From IMG/VR virus record IMGVR_UViG_3300032282_004026, positions 1 through 63,608 of that record: a stretch of DNA of 63,608 nucleotides; one strand, 5' to 3'. Under the pieces are notes generated by a model. The model did no database searches and was not told where the DNA came from. It saw only the letters and a program-made list of their open reading frames with translations. Both the position numbers and the translations under genes were made by a program. Positions 1 through 6,567 of this stretch are shown piece by piece; position 1 is the stretch's first letter; every line of letters begins with the position of its first letter. This DNA comes from a virus.

Positions 1-256
1 AGATATAATTCTGCATTGACGAGTCAACTAGAAAGTCGTCGGTTAATAGATCATAAGTAATTTGATCTCCTGGCAATGCAATATTAGTAAGTGGGTTTGC
101 TTGCATAATATCACCAAGATACATCTGAGGCAAGGTAACCTCTTGACAGAAGTAAGTCAATGATGGAAGTTTCTCAATACTAAACTTAAATCCATTAGGT
201 GAAAGTGGATTTAAATTACTTGGAAACGGACAAGCTGAGATAATGTTTTGTGCCAT
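1..256 (-). CDS. Tail-tube-like virion protein, N-terminal part (cut by window edge)
   Basis: The first 85 codons of a gene that runs off the left edge. The reading frame starts at the ATG at 256 and begins MAQNIISACPFPSNLNPLSP, followed by a stretch containing KLPSLTYFCQEVTLP and ALPGDQITYDLLTDDF. This pattern (short N-terminal arm, then a strand ending in F-C-x-x-V-x-L-P, then P-G-D) is that of gp19-superfamily tube-fold proteins found downstream of the capsid gene in T4-like aquatic phages. A role in the tail tube, its cap or its initiator is inferred from this fold. It lies directly after the gp23 terminators and has its own late promoter at 262-269. No Shine-Dalgarno sequence is visible before the ATG. 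The product name remains uncertain because most of the protein is missing. Confidence 0.75.
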   Translation of the reverse strand, partial: MAQNIISACPFPSNLNPLSPNGFKFSIEKLPSLTYFCQEVTLPQMYLGDIMQANPLTNIALPGDQITYDLLTDDFLVDSSMQNYI

Positions 257-261
257 ATGAT

Positions 262-269
262 TATTTATA
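262..269 (-). promoter_or_regulatory. T4-type late promoter TATAAATA
   Basis: A perfect TATAAATA on the minus strand. It ends only 5 bases before the ATG at 256, so a T4-like start point about six bases downstream would fall at the start codon itself. It lies just after the gp23 terminators, which fits a new transcription unit. Confidence 0.6.
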
Positions 270-272
270 TAC

Positions 273-299
273 AAAAAAAAGGGGATCCGAAGATCCCCT
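273..299 (-). terminator. Rho-independent terminator after gp23
   Basis: On the minus strand the stem GGGGATC / GATCCCC (arms at 292-298 and 281-287) closes a TTCG tetraloop and is followed by eight T residues (273-280). A UUCG loop with a strong stem and U tract is a textbook intrinsic terminator. It would end the head-gene transcript after the major capsid gene. Confidence 0.9.
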
Positions 300-301
300 G
301 T

Positions 302-320
302 AAAAAACCCGTTAGGGTTT
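302..320 (-). terminator. Second, weaker terminator hairpin after gp23
   Basis: Minus-strand stem AAACCC / GGGTTT with a TAAC loop, followed by further T residues, immediately upstream of the stronger terminator at 273-299. The pair forms a tandem terminator behind the most highly expressed late gene. Confidence 0.55.
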
Positions 321-330
321 GACCACCTAA

Positions 331-1605
331 TTACATTAGGTTGGTAACTGCTACCTTGCGATAGTAGATGTTTGTGCCAGAAGACATGCTGGTGAATGGG
401 TTTGCAACCATACCATAACGTGTCTTGAAACCAATCTTTGGTTGGAATGTTGCTGGGTCAACAGCACGTACTTTCTCTAGTGGAACGTATGGGCAGTAGA
501 ATAGACCAGCATCATATGCTGAAGTTCCTTTGTAACCAACAACGAAGTATTGGGTAGCATTAGAAGCGTTAGCATTTGCAGAATATGGATCAACATAAAC
601 TTTGTACTTGCCGTTTAGAACACCAGCGAAAGTGGTGCTTGCTTCGTCAACGTTTAAGTTGTTACCAGCAAGAGCTGGAGCGTAATCAAGAACACCAGCC
701 ATAGCTAAAGCACTTGCAACGTCTGCAGAGCAGATGATGAAGTTACCGCGGCCACGACGTGTTGTTTGAGCGATAGCGTTAGCTTCACGTTCGATTTGGA
801 ACATTAGGCCCTTGAATTTCTCAACAGACCAACGACCGTTAGAATCAACGTCTAGGTCAAAGGTACCAGCAGTAGCTGTACCTGCTTGTGCACCAGCCTT
901 AGCAGCTGTGTATACAGTACGAACAACTTCACGGTTGATTTCACCAAGAATTTCTGTTGAAAGAATATTGCTTAGTTCACCTTCAGCGTCAAGACCATGA
1001 ACTGCTTTTAAGTCTTGTGCTAATTCAACTGTGTATTCTGCACGTAGAGCACGTGTTTTAGCAGTAACAGTTGTCTTCTCGATTGAGAATGCCATTTGAC
1101 CGAATGCAACTGAATCACCTAGGTTTTCAGCGTTAGCTGTAGTGATACCAGTACCAGTTGTGTAAGTACCATCAACTGGGTTAGAACCAGCATGTGTACC
1201 TGTACCAGAGAAGTCTGTATCTGCTTCGTTGAAAAGAGCTTCTGTACCGCCTTGAGTAGCGTAACGGCTCTTCATTGCGAAGATAAGACCTGTAGGTTGT
1301 GTCATTGGCTGAACACCAGCGATATCATAAGCGATAAGCTGTGGAGCTGCACGACGAACTAATGCGATAAGAACTGGATCGTAACCAGCCATGTTTGCGT
1401 TTGTACCAGCACCACCAAGAGCAATACCGTCACCGCCAATGTTAGCGATTTCGTTAAGTGCTTGTGCTGATTGCTGCATAGCTTTTTCTTGGTTCTCAAG
1501 AAGCTGTGCAGTTACTTGTTTGCGATAGTCATCTTTAATAGATGGTGCGGTTTCCGATTCTAGGATCGGACCCCATTTTTTAACTAACTCTGGACGTGTA
1601 GTCAT
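331..1605 (-). CDS. gp23: Major capsid protein gp23
   Basis: The 424 aa protein forms the hexameric capsid lattice. It carries the hallmark T4-family block MTQPTGLIFAMKSRY followed by GGTEALFNEADTDFSG, and a conserved N-terminal arm (VTAQLLENQEKAMQQ). T4 gp23 is 521 aa; the shorter length is usual in aquatic T4-like phages. In T4 the N-terminal arm is removed by the gp21 protease at sites ending in Glu. PILE (residues 13-16) and QLLE here are possible sites, which is inference. The start ATG at 1605 has the ribosome site AAAGGAA about 9 bases upstream. It follows scaffold gene 22 by 24 bases and is ended by two tandem hairpins. Identification is secure. Confidence 0.97.
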   Translation of the reverse strand: MTTRPELVKKWGPILESETAPSIKDDYRKQVTAQLLENQEKAMQQSAQALNEIANIGGDGIALGGAGTNANMAGYDPVLIALVRRAAPQLIAYDIAGVQPMTQPTGLIFAMKSRYATQGGTEALFNEADTDFSGTGTHAGSNPVDGTYTTGTGITTANAENLGDSVAFGQMAFSIEKTTVTAKTRALRAEYTVELAQDLKAVHGLDAEGELSNILSTEILGEINREVVRTVYTAAKAGAQAGTATAGTFDLDVDSNGRWSVEKFKGLMFQIEREANAIAQTTRRGRGNFIICSADVASALAMAGVLDYAPALAGNNLNVDEASTTFAGVLNGKYKVYVDPYSANANASNATQYFVVGYKGTSAYDAGLFYCPYVPLEKVRAVDPATFQPKIGFKTRYGMVANPFTSMSSGTNIYYRKVAVTNLM

Positions 1606-1629
1606 TTTTGTTTTCCTTTAAGTGGATGT

Positions 1630-2517
1630 TTACTTATTACCAAGTGCTTTAAGATAACCGGCCATTACTGGATCAACGATTTTTTCTTCTTCTAAATGCA
1701 CTGGCTCATCGGTTACAACTGATGTAACAGTTGTGGTAACCTTCTTACCAAAATAATTTTCTTTGATGGTTTGAAGTTTTGTCTTGAAAGATTCAGCATC
1801 ATCATATGCAAGTTCTTCAGCTAAGCCTTTAAACTTCTCTGCATCTGTATCAGCCATACCAGTCGAGAATTCTGCAATCTCTGCAACACGCTTCATTTCG
1901 TTGATCTGTTTTGTTAGTTCAACGTTAGTAGCTAATTGCTCGTCAAGCTTAGACTTGGTAGTCTCAACTTGTTCTTGCATATCAGTTAATACATCGAACT
2001 TTTCTTCTGGAACATCGATGTAGTGTTGCTCGAATACATCCTTCATGCCAGCAATAAAGCTTTCCATGATTTCTGTCTTCATACCATTTTCAAGGGCAAG
2101 TTCATTATCTGTCATCCACTGCTCAACTACGTAGTTGAGATATCCATCAACTTTTTCGACAAGACCCTCTTTGATTGACTCAACTTGCTCTGCAAGTTTT
2201 GCATCAAACGCTTCTTCAAGTTTAGCAGCTTCCTGCTTAACTCTACCAAGAACAGCTGCTTCAAAAATAGTAGCTGCCTTAGTTTTAAATTCTTCTGTAA
2301 GATCTTCACCGTTAATTAGAGCTGCAACGTCTTCTGAAACGTCAACGGTGATTTCTTCTTTAACTTCAGTAGTAACTACTTCTTCAGTCTTTACTTCTTC
2401 GGTTTGTACTTCTTCAGAAACTACTTCTTCAGTAGTTACTTCTTCTGTGCTTACTTCTTCTGCCTTTAGCTTTTTAGACTCTGCTAAAAGCTCAGCAATT
2501 TTTTGTTCGATAGACAT
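1630..2517 (-). CDS. gp22: Prohead core scaffold protein gp22
   Basis: A 295 aa acidic, lysine- and glutamate-rich, largely alpha-helical protein between protease gene 21 and capsid gene 23, the exact T4 position of the scaffold gene. Residues about 20-55 are a low-complexity run of repeated EEV units, and the middle is predicted coiled coil. In T4, gp22 forms the inner core around which gp23 assembles and is then degraded by gp21. The start ATG at 2517 follows an AGGAGA ribosome site. The C-terminus (VMAGYLKALGNK) is well defined. Three overlapping AATAAATA sequences upstream (2551-2566) suggest that it can be transcribed separately, as expected for an abundant scaffold. Confidence 0.92.
   Translation of the reverse strand: MSIEQKIAELLAESKKLKAEEVSTEEVTTEEVVSEEVQTEEVKTEEVVTTEVKEEITVDVSEDVAALINGEDLTEEFKTKAATIFEAAVLGRVKQEAAKLEEAFDAKLAEQVESIKEGLVEKVDGYLNYVVEQWMTDNELALENGMKTEIMESFIAGMKDVFEQHYIDVPEEKFDVLTDMQEQVETTKSKLDEQLATNVELTKQINEMKRVAEIAEFSTGMADTDAEKFKGLAEELAYDDAESFKTKLQTIKENYFGKKVTTTVTSVVTDEPVHLEEEKIVDPVMAGYLKALGNK
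2378..2464 (-). repeat. 15-bp tandem repeat in the scaffold gene
   Basis: Six imperfect 15-base units beginning ACTTCTTC on the plus strand. They encode successive five-residue units around the motif T-E-E-V-x. The array explains the acidic low-complexity segment of gp22 and is a likely site of slippage or length variation. Confidence 0.8.
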
Positions 2518-2550
2518 CGTTTTCTCCTAATAACTGGATGAGTTCTTAAT

Positions 2551-2566
2551 TATTTATTTATTTATT
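2551..2566 (-). promoter_or_regulatory. Candidate late promoter(s) AATAAATA before gp22
   Basis: Three overlapping copies of AATAAATA, offset by four bases, on the minus strand 34-42 bases upstream of the gp22 start. They match the N-ATAAATA late consensus of T4-like phages. The repetitive sequence may inflate the match. Confidence 0.45.
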
Positions 2567-3218
2567 ATTTCAGATTCTTTAGAAAATTCTGAAAAGCCGC
2601 GATAGAGGCTTCAGTTAATCTCTTAGATGGAGTACGCTGAATAAATTTCTTAGTATCCTCTATCTGTCTTTGCTCAAATTTTCCATCAACAAAAACCCAT
2701 TCCACCGACTCCATAATACCTCTTACGAAAGCATCGGGAGCAGAAGGGTCGGCGACGATGTCCGCTGCTGTTGACAACATAAAATCGTCTTGAACAACTT
2801 GAATTCCTTCTTTATTCATTTGAAGAGATCCAAGAGCTCTACTAGAAACACCTAAATTAGCACCACCGTCAAGAAGACCGCGTGCAATATTACCCATAGG
2901 TGTTTCTAGAATTTTTGCCTTACCAATGTAGTTAGTACCTTCTTTACGAAGATCTACAATAAGGTGAGATACGCGATCCAAATTAATGGATGGGTTATCT
3001 GGGTGGCCAAGTTCACCATATGCACGGTTTGTCTTAACCAATGATTCCATATAACGGCCAACTTCTTTATCCATAACATGTTCTGGATACATACGGCCAT
3101 TACGGTTCTTTAATTCTGATTGAAGGAATACACCTTCAATGAAGTACTGCTTACCTTTGCCGAGTTTTTCTTCGACAATAAAGCTAGTTGTTTCTGTTAC
3201 TTCGCGGATTAATTTCAT
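2565..3218 (-). CDS. gp21: Prohead core protease gp21
   Basis: A 217 aa herpesvirus-assemblin-like serine protease (Peptidase_U9/S77 family). It matures the prohead by cutting capsid and core proteins after Glu. Visible catalytic candidates are His72 in ELGHP and Ser125/Ser126 in GVSSRA. The fragment FLQSELKNRNGRMYP near residues 31-45 is a family hallmark. The T4 protein is 212 aa, so this one is full length. The start ATG at 3218 follows an AGGAAG site and lies 1 base after the stop of the upstream gene. It is followed by scaffold gene 22, as in T4. Confidence 0.95.
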   Translation of the reverse strand: MKLIREVTETTSFIVEEKLGKGKQYFIEGVFLQSELKNRNGRMYPEHVMDKEVGRYMESLVKTNRAYGELGHPDNPSINLDRVSHLIVDLRKEGTNYIGKAKILETPMGNIARGLLDGGANLGVSSRALGSLQMNKEGIQVVQDDFMLSTAADIVADPSAPDAFVRGIMESVEWVFVDGKFEQRQIEDTKKFIQRTPSKRLTEASIAAFQNFLKNLK

Positions 3219-3219
3219 A

Positions 3220-3648
3220 TTAGCTTCCTACTACGTTTGGATTGTCATAAGAACCAAAGGTTGCATCTTCAATCTTACTGCTCCAACCCTTTAGCTTGTG
3301 AAGAACTATCCAACCACTTACATCCTTTGCAGCACTGTTTATGATAGCGATATCATAAGTATTGTCATTATTTACTGGAATTCCGAGTGCATTAAACTCT
3401 ACGTTCATATCATTTTCTGGTGCTGTTACGATAACAATCTTACTATTACGAGAAATAATAACCTTTGAACCTAATTCACCAGTGCAAATAAACTTAGCAA
3501 TGTTTACTTGCGGAGCATCTGAGTTTCTTGCTTGAGTTGCTGCTGCTAAATTAGCTAGTGTTACAGTTCCTGTTTCCGCGGCACTAGAAGCAAAATGAAT
3601 CACTATTTCATTGTTAGTGTTCTTGACAGTCGTTAGTGTCATTGCCAT
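3220..3648 (-). CDS. Conserved head-region protein, possible capsid accessory protein
   Basis: A 142 aa, mainly beta-strand protein lying between the gp68-like gene and gp21. It begins MAMTLTTVKNTNNEIVIHF and ends FGSYDNPNVVGS. T4 has no counterpart at this place, but similar proteins accompany head genes in aquatic T4-like phages, as far as I recall. No catalytic motif or membrane segment is visible. The location inside the head operon suggests a capsid decoration or vertex role, which is inference. The ATG at 3648 follows an AAAGGA site; a second ATG two codons later is possible. The stop is 1 base from the gp21 start. Confidence 0.7.
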   Translation of the reverse strand: MAMTLTTVKNTNNEIVIHFASSAAETGTVTLANLAAATQARNSDAPQVNIAKFICTGELGSKVIISRNSKIVIVTAPENDMNVEFNALGIPVNNDNTYDIAIINSAAKDVSGWIVLHKLKGWSSKIEDATFGSYDNPNVVGS

Positions 3649-3650
3649 TT

Positions 3651-4193
3651 TTATTCCTTTATTCTTCTAATAAGATGCATGAAATTCTCTTTAGACTCAC
3701 GCATATATTCTATTATCTGATATTTATCTTTAAGTAATGTATTCAAAAGACGCTGTGTATCTTCATCAATTGCTACAATACTACCATCATCTAATTTATA
3801 TTCTAACTTACCTACAAAATTAGAAGTAGTATTTTGTTTAATATCTGTTATAACTGGATCAATTGAAAAAATATTAGAAGAAGCAAGCTCAATATATGAC
3901 TCTACTAATGTATCTGTAATCTTTTCTATATCGTGATATTTGCGAATTAAATTTGCTATCTTTTCTTCAGGTATTAGAGTATCTACTTTTTCTAGTATCT
4001 TCGAATTATCAATGTATCTCTTAATGTATGAGCTTGCTTCTTCTAATGTTTTTACATTAGATTTAATTAATTCTTCATTAACATAGATACTTAAATCTTT
4101 GAAGATAACAACATGCTGTTCTTGATATTTAAAGCTATCAAGAATACCCGTTGTTTCTGCAATGTTAGACTTAAGTTTGCTCAGTGTTAACAT
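3651..4193 (-). CDS. Prohead core protein, gp68-like by position
   Basis: A 180 aa, mostly helical protein (MLTLSKLKSNIAETTGILDS at the N-terminus), rich in Lys, Glu and Ile. It sits between gp67 and gp21, the place of T4 gene 68 (141 aa), a minor prohead core component. I base the call on position, size and helical character, since sequence similarity to gp68 is not obvious by eye. Its ATG at 4193 lies inside the end of the gp67 gene, a 23-base overlap, which suggests translational coupling. It could instead be an unrelated core protein. Confidence 0.6.
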   Translation of the reverse strand: MLTLSKLKSNIAETTGILDSFKYQEQHVVIFKDLSIYVNEELIKSNVKTLEEASSYIKRYIDNSKILEKVDTLIPEEKIANLIRKYHDIEKITDTLVESYIELASSNIFSIDPVITDIKQNTTSNFVGKLEYKLDDGSIVAIDEDTQRLLNTLLKDKYQIIEYMRESKENFMHLIRRIKE

Positions 4194-4362
4194 CTTCTTC
4201 TGCGTTTGGTTGTTCTTCTTGTTTAACGAACATCTTTTGAGCTACCTGTACTCTATAATCATCTAAAGCTTTAGATACTCTTTGAGACATTGCTGTGTTA
4301 AAGCTATCTTCGATAGCGATAGAATCGCCGGCAATTAATGCATCTACTAATTCACGTGTCAT
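4171..4362 (-). CDS. gp67: Prohead core protein gp67
   Basis: A 63 aa protein with the pattern of T4 gp67 (80 aa): a short helical N-terminal half (ELVDALIAGDSIAIEDSFNT then KALDDYRVQVAQKMF) followed by an acidic tail (QEEQPNAEEDVNTEQT). In T4 it is a small internal core protein needed for correct head shape and is processed to peptides by gp21. The gene overlaps the portal stop by ATGA (4359-4362), as is typical of coupled translation. The placement directly after gene 20 matches T4. Confidence 0.85.
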   Translation of the reverse strand: MTRELVDALIAGDSIAIEDSFNTAMSQRVSKALDDYRVQVAQKMFVKQEEQPNAEEDVNTEQT

Positions 4363-5888
4363 TGTTTTGGTGCTCCTGCTTCAATTTGGTTTTGGACATC
4401 CCCTTGAAGTCTTTGCTTCATTAGTTCGTCCTGCATCATCTGTTGATTATGTTCTTCGTTCTCGGAATCCATTTCAGCAATCTCTTCATCTGATAAACGA
4501 AGAACATGCTTCTTAATATATGTTGGAGAATAATACTTGCCAACGAATGGATCCATAGTTGCAAGTAAGTTCATTCTTGCTTGCATAATCTCTGAGTCTT
4601 TGATTTCAGCGAAGTGGTTATCCTTCATAAAATCAAATCTAATATCTTTAACTAAGACATCCCAATCATCAAGAGTAATAATACCTTTAAGAATTAATTG
4701 AGTCTTAAGTGCATCAAGGAATAAGTTAGAAAACTTCTTACGAATTCTTTGAACAAACTTAGTAAATTTGATTTCATCACGATTAATTTCTGATGAACGC
4801 CCGAGATTAAATGTGCTGTCGGATTTTAAACGACTAGCTGGCACGTTAAGTGCTTGATATAATTTATCTTGGAAGTATTCGATATCTTCGATCTGTCCAA
4901 GTGTTTGGCCGCCTGGAAGTGTGGTTATCTCCGTGCCTTTACCACCCTCACGACGAGGCATCCAAAAATCTTCCATAAGAGACATATGCTTACGATCATC
5001 TCTTACTTCGCCCGTAGTAGCATCATATACTACTTTATTACGGAACTTATTCATAATATCGTTAACGTATTGTTCAGCTTTTTGCTTTGGTAAGTTACCT
5101 ACGTCAACATAGAATATTCTACGTTCTGGTGCACGGCTAATACGATAGATGACAAGAGCGTCTTCCATCATCTTTAACTGATTAACAATCTTAATTGCTT
5201 TATGCAAATAAGATAACATCATGCCAGAATTCTGATCTAAAACGCCAGAGCCAGTATAAATGATAGAATCAATAGGAAGCTTAATGCCTTGTGTATTTGC
5301 TTCTGTAATACCTTTGTCATTATAGATGTAGAATTCTTCTATCTTCTTAATGACTTCAACACCTTGTTGATTCTTTTCTTTAGTAACGTTTTTAATTCTA
5401 CGAATTTTACGTGGATCTACCTGACGTAATTCAACGATACCATCTCTAGGATTCTTATCATCTACTAAAATTTGATAATATAAACGACCATCGATATACC
5501 AATTTCTAAATATATCATGACCGCGTTGTTCAAACTTTAATAAGTCAATAACTGTTTTAAATTCTTCTCTAATCTTATTCTTAATAGATTCAGAAACTTT
5601 TACGTCTTCGAGAACGATCTCAACTGGTGGACCATCCTCATCTGCTACAATAGCTTCGTTAGTTAAATCATCAATTGCACTATCACAATCTGGATACTGA
5701 GATATTTCACGATATCTGCGAATCAAATCGTTTTCGTTTTTTACAATCGTGTCTAGGTTCATTACTTGCGCGTAATAACCCGCCGCAGCAGACGTTATAA
5801 TAGTAGATCCATCATCTGCTGCTGGACTTACTACCGATTGCTGCTGCGGTGTTTTCTTTCGCTGTATTTCAAAACCAAAAACTTGCAT
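4359..5888 (-). CDS. gp20: Portal protein gp20
   Basis: A 509 aa portal (T4: 524 aa). It forms the dodecameric ring at the head vertex that nucleates prohead assembly and serves as the DNA channel and motor dock. Recognisable family segments are PDCDSAIDDLTNEAIV (near residue 66), GRLYYQILVDDKNPRDGIVE, GSGVLDQNSGMMLSYLHKAI, RISRAPERRIFYVDVGNLPK, and LPGGQTLGQIEDIEYFQDKL with NVPASRL. The C-terminus is Met- and Gln-rich. The ATG at 5888 has only a weak ribosome site (GGTAA). It follows the gp19 stop by 20 bases and continues by ATGA overlap into gp67. Confidence 0.97.
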   Translation of the reverse strand: MQVFGFEIQRKKTPQQQSVVSPAADDGSTIITSAAAGYYAQVMNLDTIVKNENDLIRRYREISQYPDCDSAIDDLTNEAIVADEDGPPVEIVLEDVKVSESIKNKIREEFKTVIDLLKFEQRGHDIFRNWYIDGRLYYQILVDDKNPRDGIVELRQVDPRKIRRIKNVTKEKNQQGVEVIKKIEEFYIYNDKGITEANTQGIKLPIDSIIYTGSGVLDQNSGMMLSYLHKAIKIVNQLKMMEDALVIYRISRAPERRIFYVDVGNLPKQKAEQYVNDIMNKFRNKVVYDATTGEVRDDRKHMSLMEDFWMPRREGGKGTEITTLPGGQTLGQIEDIEYFQDKLYQALNVPASRLKSDSTFNLGRSSEINRDEIKFTKFVQRIRKKFSNLFLDALKTQLILKGIITLDDWDVLVKDIRFDFMKDNHFAEIKDSEIMQARMNLLATMDPFVGKYYSPTYIKKHVLRLSDEEIAEMDSENEEHNQQMMQDELMKQRLQGDVQNQIEAGAPKQ

Positions 5889-5908
5889 TATATATTTACC
5901 TTAAATTA

Positions 5909-6502
5909 TTAACCACCGATAGGGAACGAACCGATTGGAGTATCGATAGATACGTTAACTCCAAATGGGGTTCCACTAGCTGTATTAGATACCCAATAAT
6001 TGTAAGTAAATGTTATGTCAAAAGTTTCAACGGTGTTTGCTTGATCAAAGTCAAGAGCAATTGCGCCAATTTCTGTTGGGTATGCATCAACAAACTTATA
6101 AGTTTTTACTGTAGCGCCATTGCGATCTAATTGGTGAACTAATAGATCTACTTGATAATCACGTGGATTTACACGACCATTAGTAGAAGCTAAATTCTGA
6201 ACTCCATCAGACCACTGTTCCATAGCGTTACGGATTGCAAAATCTGTATCGTTATAGACTGTGATAGACCAAGGTGTGAATGTACGCTCACCAGCAATGT
6301 TTACTGCACGGCCACGGTATTGAATTGGCACATTTTCCACCATTGAAGCTGGAAGTTGTGCAGCCTTACATAAGAATTGTGTCTTAAGACCAACGATTGG
6401 TCCTGCAGATACGTATGTAGGGAATGATAACTCTACTCTAAATTGGTTGGCACGAGCTCCACCACCAATTAGCTGAGCCTTAAAATCTGAAATGTTAGCC
6501 AT
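5909..6502 (-). CDS. gp19: Tail tube protein gp19
   Basis: A 197 aa tube protein (T4: 163 aa), whose hexamers stack to form the inner tail tube. Family signatures are the N-terminal GGGARANQFRVELSFP, the central AAQLPASMVENVPIQYRGRA, and the later strand FTPWSITVYNDTDFAIRNAME. The C-terminus (NVSIDTPIGSFPIGG) is typical of aquatic T4-like tube proteins. The ATG at 6502 has a strong site (AAGGAG) and is preceded at 6528-6535 by a perfect TATAAATA, so the tube gene can be expressed from its own late promoter. It lies between sheath and portal genes as in T4. Confidence 0.95.
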   Translation of the reverse strand: MANISDFKAQLIGGGARANQFRVELSFPTYVSAGPIVGLKTQFLCKAAQLPASMVENVPIQYRGRAVNIAGERTFTPWSITVYNDTDFAIRNAMEQWSDGVQNLASTNGRVNPRDYQVDLLVHQLDRNGATVKTYKFVDAYPTEIGAIALDFDQANTVETFDITFTYNYWVSNTASGTPFGVNVSIDTPIGSFPIGG

Positions 6503-6527
6503 TAACGACTCCTTAAAATTCTTTTAA

Positions 6528-6535
6528 TATTTATA
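6528..6535 (-). promoter_or_regulatory. Late promoter TATAAATA before gp19
   Basis: Perfect minus-strand TATAAATA, 26 bases upstream of the gp19 ATG, with the AAGGAG site inside the resulting leader. It directly follows the hairpin at the end of gp18. Confidence 0.75.
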
Positions 6536-6537
6536 GG

Positions 6538-6563
6538 ATTGGCGGGAGGTTAATCCCGCCAAT
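6538..6563 (-). terminator. Hairpin at the end of gp18
   Basis: A perfect 10-bp stem (arms 538-547 and 554-563 of the 6 kb block) with a 6-base loop lies just after the gp18 stop. On the minus strand it is not followed by a T run but directly by the gp19 late promoter. It may terminate weakly, act as a processing or 3'-end stability element, or separate the two transcription units. Confidence 0.55.
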
Positions 6564-6567
6564 TTTA

